The position numbers were made by a program, and so were the translations under genes. A stretch of DNA of 64,000 nucleotides from assembly GCF_010015445.1 (NCBI RefSeq), contig NC_053118.1, forward strand, positions 14,076,937 to 14,140,936. The letters are read 5' to 3'. Under the pieces are notes generated by a model. It saw only the letters and a list, made by a program, of their open reading frames with translations, was not told the DNA's origin and ran no database searches. Numbering within the stretch: the first letter of the stretch is position 1; each line of letters opens with the position of its first letter. The stretch comes from Perca fluviatilis (lineage: Eukaryota; Chordata; Actinopteri; Perciformes; Percidae). Shown one piece after another: positions 1-46,102 of the stretch.

Positions 1-326
1 AGCAATATTTAGATATACATACTGACTTTATAAAAAAAGGTATAATGTAATTACATAATCTCAATTTTTCTGTAATGAATTGAACCGAATTAGACAGAAG
101 TGCCTGAATTACTTCATCAAATCAAGCGCTCCATATTTACGGATAAACGGTGCGACCACTCACAGGTATCACAGGTTTCAAGTAACAGGGCACCACTAAT
201 CTGTTGAGATATGTTATTGGAAATTTAAAATCCAAAATGTAAAAATATGCATTCGTTCAAACGGGCACCGATGACATTTTAACTAACAAGCCTTCACTTA
301 GAACTACTGAAGATGTGTTCTGTTAC
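1..326 (-). other. ankib1 intron 17 (partial)
   Basis: AT-rich intronic sequence. I see no exon, repeat unit or RNA gene in it. Confidence 0.7.
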
Positions 327-33600
<33,274 letters not shown>

Positions 33601-33750
33601 ACTCGGAGAAAGAAATCAGTTGCGCTCCTTTTTTTCTCTGAGACTAAACAATAAAATACACACATTGACGCTATAAATTTACTTTTGCATCCTTACGTCA
33701 CGATTTTGCAATATACTGGACTCATGACATGAAATGACCAACTAGGCTAA

Positions 33751-34399
33751 GTTTGTTTATTTTTTTTATTTTTGAAGTCCACTGGGTTACTTCCTGTTTA
33801 TCGCAACGGCTTAGCATCATATTTGGAGTGCAATATGACGGACATGCAACTTTATCTAACGTGTGTCAAATATACAGGTTCCCATGGACAGAAAAGACAT
33901 GGGATTCTTCAAAATGAAATATAAAGTGGAAAACATCGGCTGTAGTGTAAGGGTCTAAGCAAGATACAATGCAAATGTAGCCTAATTCCATTTTAATGTC
34001 AGATGTAGGCCTACATTGTCCATCTCAACTCAACAGTCTGATTGATTTGGTAGCTGTGAGTACAATAAAATGCCACAAGAGTGCGACAGAGTCCACGAAA
34101 ACAAATTGTGCTGTTAGATGAAATGAAGTTGCAACATTTGTGTCAGTCCAATATGGGTTAGCTCAATTCAAGTGGTTTTACCCCCACACTCCTGCGTATT
34201 AGGTGGTTCCTATGAGTAATGAACCAATTATAATGTATATAATCATCAAATATACCTTGTGAGCAGAAATCTTTAACTGGTGCATTCCTTTATCAAACAA
34301 ATGCAATATTAAATGTTCCCATTAGCCCATCATATGTAAAGTAAGCTGTATTTAAACAGGGACAAAGGTGTCTTAACTTGAAATAACCACTCAGATATT
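33751..34399. other. Spacer between eomes 3' end and ankib1 promoter
   Basis: About 0.65 kb of unique AT-rich DNA with no gene seen. Confidence 0.5.
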
Positions 34400-34895
34400 C
34401 AATAAAACACATGCCTTTTATTATCAAAATTCTGAACATTGCAATGAAGGTATATACAGCATATTATCGACACATTTATGAGTGCACATATTTCATATCA
34501 ACAGGCCTTTAATAAATACTCTGTAAACACATAACCTCAGTGTAAAGGCATATACAGCAAATTAAATGCTTTGGCACTTTCAAACTTCATATTCAGAGTT
34601 TCATAAATGGGGCTGTGAAAAAAAACATATAGTCCAGTTCATGAGAACAGATGGACTAAATACAGAATAGATGAAATAAGCCAACAACATCTCAGGAATG
34701 TGAATGTGTTTAAGTGTCCTTGGTATTTCCTTTGTAACCACAAAGGGAAGAAACAAAACAATGATCACCACATTTAATACCACCAAGACAAACTCTGAGT
34801 GTGCCCATAACAACAAAAGATAAACAAAAAAACATATGCATGGCAAATGAAGAACAACCAAAATGAGAGACAAAACATTTCAGAGATAAAAAAAA
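34400..34895 (-). other. eomes: eomes 3' UTR
   Basis: The roughly 480 nt after the stop is AT-rich with several ATTTA motifs. A minus-strand AATAAA at 34422-34417 is a plausible poly(A) signal. Confidence 0.5.
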
Positions 34896-35676
34896 TTAAG
34901 GGTTTGTGTAAAAGGAATAGTACGCTGCCATGCCTTTGGATGAGGGTGCTTCTTTGATATAGGGGCTACTGTTGGTGGCAGCAGAGGCCAAGTCCTCACA
35001 CTTGATGTCAGAGTCCTCTGTGCTGGGACCAGTGAGAGATAAACGCCTCCGTTTGCAGGCTGTGGAAAATGAATGAGCGTTGTCTAAGGACAGAGCTGAT
35101 GGCTGTGTCTCTGTCCAGGGGGAGATTAGGCTTCCACTGCCGTTAACCTCCTCTTCTATCTGTGGTTTAACTTTGTTTGAGTCCTCTGAGAAGCCAGTGG
35201 TGGGACTGGGCCTGGGAGACCAAGGCAGGCTGGGAGTAATCTTTCTCTGGTATGCTGCTCTGGACCCCCACCCTGCAGACATGGTGGGGAAAGGAGAGTC
35301 TGGGTAGTAGCTGAGAGCGTGGGATGTTTGCATGGACAGGGATTTGATACCATAAGGCAGCAGGGAGCTTGAGTATTCCCCCTCATAGGGTGTCAGATCT
35401 AGTTTGCTGGTGGTGCTAGTGCCGTTTCCCCCTTGCTGCATGGAGGTAACAAACCACCTCTGCGAAGCTCCGTCTTCTGTCTGAGGCGAGAGGAGGCTGT
35501 TAGTCTGCGGCACTGCTCTCTCACTGTTATAGAAGCGATTCTGAGGAAGGTTGTTGACAAATTGGTCCTGAAAGAGGGGCTGCATGGTGTAGCGGGCCCC
35601 GGGGACAATCTGGTGGGCACGAGGAGAGTCGGTCGGAGACGGTGTGAGTCGGTCATGCTCTTGAGCTGTGTACATC
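34896..35676 (-). CDS. eomes: eomes exon 6 (C-terminal transactivation region)
   Basis: After acceptor TTTTCCAG it encodes 259 residues and a TAA stop at 34898-34896. Diagnostic segments are [60 protein letters not shown] and a basic [10 protein letters not shown]. Confidence 0.96.
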
Positions 35677-35853
35677 CTGGAAAATACATGTACGTATGAA
35701 CTTGAGGTCAAGGAAGAGCAGTGTCTGGGTGAAAAAAATCATGGTGTAAAAAAAACATCTTTGAAAATGAGTTGGCACACACACATATGAAACAGCATAT
35801 CTTAAATTGGTAAATAACAAATTACAACACAGTTGACTCCATAAAACATATAA

Positions 35854-35918
<65 letters not shown>

Positions 35919-38863
35919 TAGATATATATATATATAGATAGATATATATATACGTGTTGTAAATTTTTTATATTTATACTCAGTTCATAACTGGTGAGAA
36001 ATGTGTGACAATAAAGTAAAATACTCACGAATCATAATTATCTCTGAATCCTTTGGCAAAGGGGTTGTGATCAATTTTCAGCTGCGTAATCTAAAACAAA
36101 GCAAATAAAGAATAAGCTTCATATTGATATGTTACGATAAAGAAGGAAAAAAAATGTAAAGAAACATCATGCAGTTGAATGCCTATTACCTACTAACCAC
36201 TTGCATGTCAAACTATACAAATAGCAGGTAGATAATTAACACTTAAAAACTGCTGCATGCATGTCCACTGAATGAGTTTCAATGAATAGAAATAACAAAT
36301 GGATCAAGACAAGATGCATTTTCTACTTACAAGGTAGGTATATTATGAGTACAACAGTCTATCAGTGGTGGAAGAAGTACTCAGATCCTTTACTTAAGTA
36401 AAAGTACTAATACCACACTGCAAAAATACTGTTATAAGTAAAAGTTCTGCACTGAAAATGCTACTTAAGTAAAATAATGTAAGTTTCATCAGGAAAATGT
36501 ACTTAAAGTATTAAAAGTAAAAAAAACTCAATGCAGAAAAATCCTCACTTTTTAGAAACTGGTTCGATCCAAACAGTTCTGTCAATCAACTAAGTGTTTA
36601 ATTGGCTAATAATTTAAGCTGGACTTGTAGGCCATTATATTGTTGGGTAGTTTAATTTATAATAAACGTCCTATTTCATAAACTGCATGTGTTTTGTATT
36701 TTATTTTTTGTAAACAAGCTGTCAGATTAATGTAGTGGAGTAAAAGTACTATATTTCTCTCTGAAATGTAGTGGAGCAGAAAGTGGCATGAAAAGAAAAG
36801 TCTCAAGTACCTTAAATTTGTTCTTAAGTACAGTACTTGAGTAAATGTACTTAGTTACATTCCAGCATTGCAATCTATAGTTTAAAAAACACCTGGTGGC
36901 ACAAGAGAAGCATATGGAGGCATGTTTCATCATGCTTACATCAGTGTTCTGGTAGGCAGTCACAGCTATGAACTGGTTCTCTGGAAAGGTGAAGCTCTGA
37001 GTCTTCACGTCACTGTCCTCCACCCCGTCCTCCGTCACCTCCACGATGTGCAGCCTGGGCTGGTACTTATGCAGCGATTGCAGGACAATCATCTGCGTAA
37101 TAACATGGTCAAATCCGTTAAATCGTTGGTTCATTTTTAAAAGTAGGCTACGCGATAAATGATTTTCTAAAACGTGCAATGTGTGCAAAAAGATCATTTG
37201 GTTTGTTCTAATGACGCAAATGAATTTCCTTCCAAAAAATGTTTTTATTTTTTTATTTTAAATAAAAAAGTTTCAATTACCGAATTATGCTGGTATGATT
37301 TACGTATATGCTCAAACTTGTAAATGGTGCGCTTTACCTTTATTATTTATCAGGGTAAATATTTTACTATAGCCTAGGCTATATTACAATATGATACATG
37401 ACAGTATGTCAATGCAACAAAACATATGGTGACATTCGAATAGGCTACAAATTATTTAAAGCTTCAATGAGTGGCGTTAGTTATAGCTATTGTTTAGCCT
37501 GTATTTATGTATGTATTAGTTTGGCATACCTGCGAGGTATTGTGACCGGTTCCTTTGTTGTTCGTGAGTTTCAGTTTGCTGAAGGAGATTTCTTGTCTCA
37601 TCCAGTGGGCCCCTGTGTTTGGAGACTCGGGATGGATGTAGACTTTGTTCCCTGAAATAAAGACATTCTCTAACATCAAACTCAATGCAATGCCAAGTAG
37701 GCTACACCAGCTACTTATTGGAAGAAGAAAAAAAGTTTAATATATTGCACACCTCTATTTCAAAAGGTATAGGCTATACACATAAACATAAGACTTAATT
37801 GTAACGAATATGCTAATTGTATTCTGGCAAATAGAACAAGTCTTTCCATGTCAGTTATTTCCATAGTTTTTTTTTTTTATTGTTTCTATGGTTATTTCCA
37901 CATCGTAAGAAATGAAATGATAAAAATGTCAAATATCGTTCTGACGATGTTTCAGTACCTTGGCTGCTGTTGTCCGCCTTCCCGCAGGTGACCCACTTGC
38001 CACCTTGAAATCTCCAGTGGTTTGGATCCGCCAGCACCACCTCCACAAACACGCTGTAGTGCGCTGTCAGGCTCAGACCAGCTATGTTAAAACTGAGGAA
38101 CGGGAACATCCGTCTGCAAACACAAAACCAAATGCACTATGATAGACGGCATTGGAATAGCTATAGCCTAAACTAGGTTTTATTGGATGACCGTGAAAAT
38201 CAGATTTTTTTTCTCAGCAAATGAAATGTAGGCCTAATTCACGTGAACCGAGGCGAGTTAAATTATTTCCCATGAAAATCGCGATAGGCTAATTGTATCA
38301 AGGTTACTTCCTCTGTATCCTCTCCTCCTGCTGTCTCACCTGCCCTGCTTGGTGATGATCATCTCGGTCTGGTGCCGGTGGAACTTGAGCCACAGCGGCC
38401 GGTTGCAGAGGTATACCTGGGCCCTGACCCCCGGGCCGGCGGTGGGTAGAGTTAAGTTGCTCAGAGCCGACCCTGAGCCAGTGTAGGGCGGGTAGATGCA
38501 GCCGGGGCTCTGCCCGAGCTGGTATGCCGGGTTGAAGTGACTGCGGCCGGCTGCGGAGGGGGAAAACCCCGCGGGAGGCAACACGGAGCTCAAGTGGAGA
38601 GATGAGGGGTACCTGCCAGCGCTGGAAGGGGTGTAAACTGTCCCACTGGGGGTATACGGGAGAAAAGAGCAGGGACTCGGTGTTTCTGGGCTTTGTTTAG
38701 AAACTGTAGGAGGGATGTAGTAGCGGTCAGCATCCATCCCGTGCTCTGTGTACCTGCTGGCAGCAGTCGGATCGTCCCCACCAACAGCCGGAGACTTGCG
38801 CCTGTCATCCCCTGCTTCCTTCGTAGAAGAGAAGGTGCTGCTCTCCCCTTCACCGCCGAGCAT
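34896..38863 (-). CDS. eomes: eomes: eomesodermin T-box transcription factor, six coding exons
   Basis: The six exons join in consistent phase to 1,797 nt (598 residues plus stop). Residues about 148-339 form the T-box DNA-binding domain; the C-terminal half, from [20 protein letters not shown] to [13 protein letters not shown], matches the eomesodermin transactivation region rather than Tbr1 or Tbx21. The protein is nuclear and by family knowledge acts in mesendoderm specification, forebrain and cytotoxic lymphocyte programmes. The N-terminus before the T-box is about 147 residues, shorter than in human EOMES, and lacks the usual MQLGEQ opening. This may point to the eomesb ohnolog or an alternative start; that is inference. 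The gene is divergent from cmc1, and in tandem with ankib1 downstream. Confidence 0.96.
35858..35951. repeat. (TA)n/(GATA) microsatellite
   Basis: About 30 TA units followed by interrupted TAGATA units, in eomes intron 5. Confidence 0.95.
36029..36090 (-). CDS. eomes: eomes exon 5 (end of T-box)
   Basis: This 62-nt exon has acceptor GTTTTAG and donor GATTC|GTGAGT. It encodes [20 protein letters not shown], the invariant last T-box helix. It is too short to appear as a long ORF. Confidence 0.95.
36363..36870. mobile_element. hAT-type MITE in eomes intron 4
   Basis: The left end is CAGTGGTGGAAGAAGTACTC; the right end reversed is CAATGCTGGAATGTAAC. It is flanked by near-perfect 8-bp duplications CAGTCTAT (36355-36362) and CAATCTAT (36871-36878). 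Repeated TACTTAAGTA motifs are characteristic of a very abundant fish MITE. It is non-coding. Confidence 0.85.
36940..37092 (-). CDS. eomes: eomes exon 4 (T-box)
   Basis: This 153-nt exon is phase 0 at both ends, with acceptor TACGCAG and donor GAT|GTAAGC. It encodes [20 protein letters not shown] then [18 protein letters not shown]. Confidence 0.95.
37530..37651 (-). CDS. eomes: eomes exon 3 (T-box)
   Basis: This 122-nt exon has acceptor ATTTCAG and donor GCAG|GTATGC. It encodes [20 protein letters not shown] then [20 protein letters not shown], including the PNTGAHWM core of T-box DNA contact. Confidence 0.95.
37959..38113 (-). CDS. eomes: eomes exon 2 (T-box)
   Basis: This 155-nt exon has acceptor TTTGCAG and donor CAAG|GTACTG. 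It encodes [20 protein letters not shown] then [20 protein letters not shown] and [11 protein letters not shown]. Confidence 0.95.
38340..38863 (-). CDS. eomes: eomes exon 1
   Basis: The ATG at 38863-38861 opens [20 protein letters not shown]. The exon includes a Pro/Ser/Gly/Tyr-rich N-terminal region and starts the T-box with [20 protein letters not shown] then ITKQG. The donor is GGCAG|GTGAGA, phase 2. Confidence 0.93.
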
Positions 38864-40443
38864 GGCTGCCTTTCTTGTCTGATCAAATAGATAAGTTGCT
38901 TTATTTGATCCCAGCTGAGACTGCTCTTTTCTTCTTAGCCTATAGCCTACCCCTCAGGAATTAGGCCTACTGGTTTTTATGCCAGGTGTCTTCTGAGAAA
39001 AAACTTCTTCTGCAGCATCCACTGAAGTCTGAATTCTGGAGACAGAAACATAGTATGTTTAAGAGCTATAGTCTACATCTGCAGTCACTGGGCTACCTGA
39101 TTCATCATCACTTGGAAGGCTACGAGTGCCAAGCTGGCAATCTGCGCGTAGGCTACACGAAAATACAGTGAGATGGGAAAGTGATCGTCATCATCGTATC
39201 AAAGCAAAACTCCGTGGGCGTATCAGGGTGTGGCTGAGAACTCTTTCAAAACTCGAAGTTCAGGTTTGGATAGAATCACAGGTGGTCAAGTCTTGAATAG
39301 TTGAAATGCATTGCCATCTTTTAAAAAGCAGTGACTTTACTGCCAACTTAAAAACAATTAATATGTGGCATTTAGGTGTTCTACCCTTTTTTTATTATTA
39401 TTAGGCCTATTATTTTCTATGTTTTAAAAGCATATGCTAATTATTCCATACAATTCAGTGTAGCCTAATAAAAGAAGTTTTATTTAAATTCAAATTCACA
39501 AGGAGAAATATAAACGCGATGTGATTAAGGTCAGTAGCTCAGATAGGCTACAACCATGACACATTTGTAGGCTTACTAATACAACTGACCGGATCAGATA
39601 TAAATGAGGTGAATTTGGAGGCCTAATATTGAAGAGGAATCGCTTCGAGGTACAGAGCCAATTTCTTGTAAATCATATGACAAACTGAAAAATAAAGCAC
39701 TGATTCTTTTTGGGGGGGGAATAGCTTTGTGGTGTAAAACTGAAGTGAAAGCTCGCCCACGATTCTTTGGTGGCGTATTTTGAGATAATGTAATGTAAAA
39801 CAAATGTTTCAGTAAAAACAAGTTGTGCTTTTCTTGCTTTTTATATTTATAAGGACTAACGAGATAACCCCACGTCTTAAAAAAAAAATGGTTATACGTG
39901 TAGCAATTCATTAATTTGTTGCTAATTCTTCTTCTTTGTGGGGAAAAAATAAAAATGTACAAATGTACTCACTTTATAAGTAATACACTGAATGCTGTTA
40001 ATCCTATGTTATTATTCAGAGTTAATGAATTTGCATTCATTCAATTCTGGTGCGGATCTGTGTCCCAAAGGAATACCCGACGTGAAAAAGGGAAATAGCC
40101 AATTATTTTTCCGTTTGAAGAAACCTGTGATGTTTCCTAGAACAGACAGTCCGGTGTGACAAATGACAGCAAACAAATAGAAATACAAATAGGCTAAATA
40201 TGTGAATAGACAAATAAAATGATTTAGTGTGGCTTGAATCCAGCTGTAAATAATTCCAAAGGCTAGATTAAATTGTAGTTGTTATCATGTAATTTTGAGG
40301 AGAGTAATGTTTTAATTTATCATTTATTACAATGTTGAATTAAGCAAATCTTTCATGTCATAATTTTCGTAATGTCATAAAAACGTAAACATTCAAATTG
40401 ATATAGAGTGTAATAATATACAACTTAAATATATAAACTTACC
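38864..40443 (-). other. Sequence upstream of eomes start codon
   Basis: 5' UTR and possibly a first intron: unique AT-rich sequence, with a G-run at 39713-39719. No other gene was seen. Confidence 0.4.
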
Positions 40444-40930
40444 AAGCGACTCTCCCTCCTGTTGCCTTTTGAAAATCAAGTTGAAGACGCAAGAGAAATA
40501 ATTTCAGCTAAATGCAACATCAATGCGAAAAAATAACCTGCGAAGCTGAGCCCATACCAGCACAGGACATCATCATGTGTCTGGGCTAAGGAGAGAGTCA
40601 AAAGTAAAGCCAGCCATGTGGCGGAGGACTGATTAGCGTGGAGGCGCACTCCCGCTTTCACCGCTGCTCTCTCCGCGTGGCCGTGACGCACAGATAGCAG
40701 CCTATTATCAGATTCTCCTCCGATCTCCAGGGGAGGGGCATCACTCCCAGCCAAGGTGTAGCTGTAAGAGATAGGAGGCTCCCTAATCCATCCTCGAATT
40801 ATTTCCATCCCATCATCCTCACAAAGGCATATCACCAGAATAGCAGTCCCATCAGGGCTTGGAGTGTGTCTGTGGGGGTCCAAAGTACAGAGTTTATGGT
40901 GACCTAATATTGTGCTTTATGTATATGACG
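40444..40930 (-). promoter_or_regulatory. eomes: Candidate eomes promoter and noncoding 5' exon
   Basis: On the minus strand a strong donor (GCTTG|GTAAGT, exon ending at 40443) could splice to an acceptor near 38980-39050 (TTTTCTCAG or TGTCTCCAG) upstream of the eomes start codon. A TATA-like TACATAAAG lies at about 40912-40922. The region 40490-40880 is less AT-rich than its surroundings. The ORF across it has no family resemblance. Confidence 0.35.
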
Positions 40931-42777
40931 TGTCATTGTCATTCCTAGAACACTCATGTCTACAAATGAAAAGCGTCCGGTTTTAACACAAAGAGCTAAA
41001 GACATGAATGTTCAGATTTCTGAAAGGCGGTGCCGATCTGGAGCTGGCCACAGGAGTATAGTCAACTTTTTCAAACTTTTAGCACAACATTAGCCTCAAA
41101 AAATGCATGAAATCAACAACATGAAAGTTGCTGCTAATTTCAATTTCAAGGTGAATCAGAGAGGTAGAGACTCGGCCATTGTAATACTTTACCTTCAGTA
41201 GCATGTTGTAGAAAATGTGTCAGACTGAAATGAGAACCTGGAGAGAAAATGTACCTCACTGACAATACAACTTAAAATATAAAAATAATAAACACACAAT
41301 ACTTTCATTTTCATGTCAATAGGTTCACAGATGGAACCTGTCATGATTGAAACTCAGCTGTATCACTGTCTTTGTAGTTATTAAAGACTAGTAAAAGATA
41401 TACAAATCAATAGGATGCCCCGTATAAATGGAAATGGGTCTGAAGCGTGAGGAGCCCCAACCAGAGGAGCAGCCAAGGCATGAAAAGGAGATTTCAGTCA
41501 TAAGAGAGTGCACTGCTACTGTGTGATTTCACCAAGGGCTGAAAAAAAACACTATATGAAGAAACATTTATGTTATCGCCTTTGACACTGACATAAAGAA
41601 ACAAAATGCATTTTATTTTAAACATCTGTATGAGTAACAACTCACATATAAACTAGTTTTGTTTTTATTATTGACTGTTTTCTGTGGTTCACCACAATAA
41701 AAAGGTACAATGCTGATAATGAATGTTGCCACAATATACACATTTTGTCACAAAAGCACAAAGAATTCACATATCAGTTTGGCTCTTAAAGGGACCCATA
41801 TCAGACAACCTTTCTGTTTTCTACTTCTTCATATCAAAGGAAACCAAATTCAGACCTTAAATGATGCTGCATTACTGTGTTAATGGGGCCCCCTTTTAAC
41901 AGCTTTAAAGACCAGCTCTTCTCTCAAAACCAGACGATGCTCAGCTGCTGCGTACTTGGAGAGGAGTTTACATGACAATGACACTGAGAGGATTAATGAA
42001 GCAGGTCGCCACCTCTGAAATAAACACATTGCACATCAAACAAGACAAATCAACCTTTGGGTAAACTATTAGAACAGCAAACAGTCTAAAGCTAATGGGC
42101 CTCTGCTGATTGCACTGATAAACTTATTGAGGTGTCTGATTATTTCAGAAGTCATGAATATAGAGTAAGAATTCACAGATCTCGGTGTGCACATGCGGTT
42201 TCAGTGGTCCTAAATTTACTTTGAACTAGAAGCCTGTTTCCCTCATTTGACATACTTTTGTTGGTGCTGTTGTTCTTATGAATGTGACAAATGTTTATTC
42301 TCAAGTATCAATTTGAATGGGATTGAAATGCAAGCACATTAAACTCTCTGTCTCCCCCTCTAGCTTTCTTTTTCTTTATTTAGCAAACTACCCATTTGAC
42401 ACACAAACACATACAGTCACGTGCGTTGTGAGTCAGAAGTGAGAACATGTGGAGTGTTAAAAGTTTCTATTGCAGTTTCTATATAAGCTTGTATTTGGCC
42501 CGGTAGTACAGGGGTTCACACACTCACTGACACATTACGCATGTAAACATTTTCTGCATTCACCCTCCTTGAGAAATATCTTAGTGTCCCCCCCCCTCCA
42601 CGTAAAAATGTGTTTTGTGTATTGGGACTTCCCTTGGATGGTTGAGCTTCACTGTGCAGAATGATGTGTGCAGTTTGACACTAGAAGGCTGTTATTACAT
42701 GCATCTGCTAAAGAGGGAAATTTACTCTGTGCTCACCTTAAATCTGAATTTAACACTTGAAACTTAGTGCACATACT

Positions 42778-43240
42778 CCCTGTTCAGACCTGGCATTTAC
42801 ATGCCTCTTGGGTGATCTGATCACAAGTGGACAGCTCTAAGAATGTCACTTCACACCAGGCATTACCTCTCCACATGCGTCTTGAGTGACCACTTGTGAT
42901 TGCATCTCACTTCATCAAGGAGATACCCCCAAATCCAGACTGGGTCTTTTCCTTGCCGTGTTCCAGGCAACCCAAATCTTAGATGTTTGACACACTTGTA
43001 ATATATCTCTGTGGGCTTTTCAAAGATTTCAGACGTTGTACACAAAACAAGCTTACGTGATTTGAGAACGCTGTGCTTCCGCTTACGCAGAGGACTTCAG
43101 CTGAGTAGGCGGCCCTTCAATGTGGTCCAGGACACATTCACATACACACATAAAAGAATGTGGCCAGACCACCTCCAAATGTTGTCTGAGCGATCGGATC
43201 TCAATGCGTCTTGGGTGCGTTCACACTTATATTTAGATCC
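42778..43240. mobile_element. MITE-like element with internal GCGTCTTGGGTG repeats
   Basis: The left part reads CCCTGTTCAGACCTGGCATT and CTCTTGGGTGATC; the right part reads CAATGCGTCTTGGGTGCGTT followed by CACACTTAT. A further copy of ATGCGTCTTGAGTGACCA lies at 42876. It is typical of a dispersed fish element; the family and exact ends were not determined. Confidence 0.5.
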
Positions 43241-45464
43241 CCAAAGACAGAGCCCGAGGAGAGTGGATATTTCAGTCAAGCAGGAGACTTCTTGTGTATC
43301 GTAGTTTAACTTTGGAAATAAACAATATTTGCATATTCATACTTTCTGAAATTTTTTTGATAGTAGATTTAACTGAAGATTTTTAACAGGTTAATAAAAA
43401 CATAGGCTATCAGACACAAATTACTATACAGTGCCTTAAAACATGTCTTAAGGGGATCTTTAAACCATACCTTCCAGCATTTTCAAGCAATTTTCCAGTT
43501 GCTTATTTACTATCGCTCTCTGTGATGATGAAAACATACAATTTCTAGCTTATATCAGTTTATCTCATTACCAAAAAATAACTGCTATACATCACATAAT
43601 GCTGTTTGCTTATCATGTATGGGCAGCCTGTCTGTATAATGGCCTCACCCCTCTCTCTGTCACGCTCGATGAGCAGCTTCCCCTAGCTGTGCCTGCTTTT
43701 TGACACGTCTAAAGGGCTGTGTCTGACATCTTGCCATCCTGATGGTCACTCCTCCCGCAGTGCTCATGCCAGGCAGGAGGAAAAGCTGGTGACCTGGCCA
43801 TCATCGTCCTGCCCTAGGCCACTGCCGCCCTGCTGGCAGCAGAAGGTCTGTTGGTCTGAAGCCACGGCAGGAACTCTGCCCGCCACAGCTTGTGATGTCA
43901 CGACAGACATGCTTTCAGATCAGAGTTCTGATTGGCTTTGAGGGTATGCCTTTCTCATTTCCTGGGAAATGCCCTCTCAACAACTTACAGACATACAAAA
44001 CCTAATTAATTGAATGTGATCTCAGCTTTCTGCCCTCATAGCTGATCAACTGCCTTCACAGATCATGCAGGAAACCAGAAAGGTAGAAGAAAAAACTTGC
44101 ATCCTAATATAAACATTTGCAGCGTAATTAACATTTTTCACAATTCATTTTTGACTCCATTTTGTTAATTAATTACCAGTGCATAAAGAACAGACTTAAT
44201 TAAGTTGTTTGAGTGTAATTATGTACTATGAAACATACAATTGTATATATAGCAAAATAATGTACATATCACTGCATTTCTTTGATAAATGACTGATATA
44301 ACAAATACCACTGGGATACTTATTCCACAATCAAATAGTCACCAATGAGAGCTTTTACAGCAGGGCTTCAAATGGCAGAAGGTGAAGGCCTCTAGGGACC
44401 CACTTCCTTGTCTCTCTCTCCCCCCCCCCCGCTACGCTTACATTTATGGTTTGGTCCTACATCCTGTTAAGAGTAGCAGCAGGAGCGGACCATCACATTT
44501 GGTGCTCAGCGTGGGGGCGGTTGGTGAGCTGTCATGTTCCAGCTATCCCATGGAGATACACTTCTGCCTCTCCGCGAAGATTTGGTGTTTTCTCATTTGC
44601 ATTTGCTAATGAGATCCTGTTGCATGACTTTATACTGGAAGGCTATCTCTCTGAATATCTCTTTACAAATACAGCAGGCGTATAAATCCTATTCATTTAA
44701 CCTTTATCAACCAATTAGTCCCATTGAGATTAAGGATGTCTTTATCAGGAGAGATCTGGCAGAGAGCAGCATTATGGTAATAACAGTAAACTTGTAGATA
44801 TTTGTAAGTGTAAGTGTAAGTTTTGGATTCTCAAATCTGATGTAACACCACATTGGCATTCTAAGCTATCACCTATATGGTGAGTACTACTAGCGGAGCA
44901 ACAGTTGTAACAACTTCACAGTGATACTGTAAAAGCTCTTATGCTGGTATTCAACAGAGGCAAAGGACGGGTTTATGCTATCATGGGGTCCCAACCTAGA
45001 CCAGTCTTTCAAATTTGTTCAAACCAGAAGTACAACACTGCTTTTTTTTTTTGCTACAAGAGAGCATACCATTTCACTGATGATCAAGTGTCTGAGCCCA
45101 CCCCTGCCAGTTCACCCTGATCACAACTTCACACAAGAGACTCATCTTCCTAGAAGCTTTCATCAGCCAAGACCCATGACTCCCAAAATCACTTATCTAA
45201 AGGAAAGTTGCAAAAGTCTCGGGCCAGTAGCAATTAGGGCCCGTTTAGAGCACTTCCTCGTTATCACCCAATCTGTACTGTAAAAAGTTCCTGCCCACCA
45301 ATCTGCCAGTGTCAGCAGCCTACCCTCCCCAGCCCTGCAGTGAAAGTTTGCCGTTATGCCGGCTTTATTTACACAGAACCAAGCAAAGACAGCATAATGC
45401 CGCCCCAGTGTGTCATTTTACATAGCATGTCAGCATTCTGTGATCAAAGAGGCATGACGTGTAA

Positions 45465-46102
45465 AGGCCCTGACACACCAACCCGATTATGGCGAGGTCA
45501 GTGACTCGAGTCTGTTCGGTGTGTTCCGTGCCGTCGTCAGTCGGAGGAGCCGTCGGCCTTCATTTGGGCCGATTTGACATCGGAAGGCGGGCAGTTGGAC
45601 TCAATGACCAATCTGATTGGTGGAGAGCTAACCCGGAAATGACGAGCGGGATGAGCATGACTAGGGTCTCTCAAAATTGGACGGAAATCTTTTAAACTGA
45701 CCTTTGTCGATCTGTAATGAAGACAGATTCAGCAACTGCATGGCCTATTTGTCGCTTAAAATGTTTTCAGAAACATGTTTCGGTGAACTATTTTCGTAAA
45801 ATACGAGATCGTATTCCAATCGAGCCGGCCATAATGGTCTGGCTTTGAAATTCCGGAGAAGCCAGACCCACTTGACGCGTTCGTCCAATCAGCTGCCGGT
45901 TTAAATGTTTTGGGTGACAATACAGATTAGTGCCGCCTACTGTTATGGAGACTTATTACGTCTTGCGCACGCGCAGAACGTACGCTCAAGTCAGCATTGC
46001 TTCGGTGTGTTCGAAGGCACTTTTTTGACCAACTCAGGGAGGCAGTCAGTCCGACTGCCTTTTCTGCCGAAGGTCGGCCGTGGGGTTGGTGTGTCAGAGC
46101 CT
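45465..46102. mobile_element. 638-bp MITE with TAA target duplication (PIF/Harbinger-like)
   Basis: It starts AGGCCCTGACACACCAACCC and, reversed from the right end, AGGCTCTGACACACCAACCC: inverted ends of 20 bp with one mismatch. TAA flanks both sides (45462-45464 and 46103-46105). Three-base TAA-type duplication fits PIF/Harbinger. GC-rich interior, no transposase. Confidence 0.8.

Noticed and set aside
40476..40883. Minus-strand ORF of 135 codons upstream of eomes
   Set aside because: No family resemblance and no conserved start context; it lies in a less AT-rich candidate promoter/5' exon, where chance ORFs are expected.
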